This document shows positions 63,261 through 64,000 of a stretch of DNA of 64,000 nucleotides, piece by piece. Under the pieces are notes generated by a model, which did no database searches, was not told where the DNA came from, and was given only the letters and a program-made list of their open reading frames with translations. Source of the DNA: Trifolium pratense (taxonomy: Eukaryota > Streptophyta > Magnoliopsida > Fabales > Fabaceae); assembly GCF_020283565.1 (NCBI RefSeq), contig NC_060064.1:22898337-22962336 (forward strand). Direction: 5' to 3'. Positions within the stretch are counted from its first letter, which is position 1. Each line of letters opens with the position of its first letter. The position numbers and the translations under genes were made by a program.

Positions 63261-64000
63261 GAGGGATCAAATTACACCGGTGTAACTTTAAAAAAATTAC
63301 ACTCATTAATATTCTTTAATTTTATTTTGATCTAGTGGTTATTATAGACTCATATAACTCCAATCATAAATTAAAAACTTTCCTTTTTTATTTATATACC
63401 TTCCTTTTTTATTTTCTCCTTTGGTTATTATTTTTCTCTGTTTGGCTTATCGTCTATTATTTTTGGACATACTTTTGTACAATTTATTTTTTGTACAATT
63501 TATTATCATAGGAACATATATGTATTTATATTGCATCGCATGGGTGATTCAATACAGAGTACTACTTAGAAGCTGTAAATAATTGTTTTGCCATGTCTAT
63601 ATAATTTAGTGAAGGTATTATGTAAAAAATAATTTAGTTAATGTGAAGGAATGATTTGGAAAATTAGTGCATGCTACTCAAATATACAGAGTACTACTAT
63701 ACTAGACATTTCTTAAATATACAAAAAACTTCATTTTATGCTATTTGTAAAAAATCATAAAATTATATAACATAAACATTCTAAAAGTTCAATATATTGT
63801 ACACTGCATAAGAAATTACACATTTGATTTTTAGTGAACTCAGACATAGTTATATTTGGAAGGTAAGAAAATTAAAAAGGAGAGTTTTTAATTTATTAAT
63901 GGAGTAATGTGAGTCTACAATAGATTCTTTAATAGCCACTAGATCAAAATAAAATCAATGGATATTAATGAGTGTAATATTTTTAAAGTTACACCGGTGT
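63258..64000. mobile_element. Larger GGGAGGGATC-family element cut by right window edge
   Basis: The left end 'agggagggatcaaattacac' and 'cggtgtaac' match the MITEs at 35576 and 49988. The right end visible to 64000 ('aaagttacaccggtgt') is the start of the complementary terminus. Internally it differs: long arms 'ttttgatctagtggttatta' and their complement at about 63932-63955, and over 743 bp in length. Like the 49988 copy it follows an AT microsatellite. Confidence 0.8.

Overview
This window is nuclear DNA of a flowering plant. The genes have many spliced exons with GT-AG introns and plant-specific families (STN8, group III WRKY, P4-ATPase ALA1 type). It is AT-rich and crowded with small DNA transposons. 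The repeat types (several MITE families and a retroelement-derived reading frame that I associate with legume genomes) suggest a papilionoid legume close to Medicago or Trifolium. That is an inference; the genus cannot be fixed from the sequence alone.

Layout. At 1-6930 two protein kinases lie head to tail on the minus strand. The first is an STN8-type thylakoid kinase, cut by the left edge. The second is a complete S6K-type AGC kinase whose spliced leader carries a 68-codon upstream ORF. At 9473-14076 (+) is a seven-exon, probably plastid-targeted PRC-barrel-like protein. At 14546-15526 (-) is an F-box-associated-domain protein with no F-box. At 17164-17974 (+) is a small coiled-coil protein with three exons.

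From 20236 to 32285 there is a 12-kb PIF/Harbinger-type DNA transposon built as one giant inverted repeat and flanked by a 3-bp TAA duplication. Each arm carries the two Harbinger genes (MYB/SANT-like accessory protein and DDE transposase), all now broken. The left arm is interrupted by a truncated Athila-type gypsy retroelement (LTR, PBS, gag). In that element pol is missing, and in its place is a second, almost perfect 1.54-kb inverted duplication of the env-position ORF.

From 33 to 41 kb the sequence is repeats: an hAT-like element with a nested MITE, a Mutator-type MITE, a Tourist-type element, and a decayed reverse-transcriptase-related gene split by a solo LTR with a 5-bp GACGT duplication. 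At 41868-47055 (+) is a seven-exon P4-ATPase (phospholipid flippase, ALA1 type) of 1285 residues, probably followed by a 3'UTR intron. From 48 to 56 kb there are MITEs and LINE RNase H fragments. At 56974-59036 (+) is a group III WRKY factor resembling WRKY54/70. The last 5 kb is repeat-rich intergenic DNA ending in another MITE cut by the window edge.

The cellular genes do not form a pathway together. What ties the window together is serial nested transposition, with inverted duplication appearing at several scales: MITE palindromes of about 0.4 kb, a 1.5-kb arm pair, and the 12-kb Harbinger palindrome.
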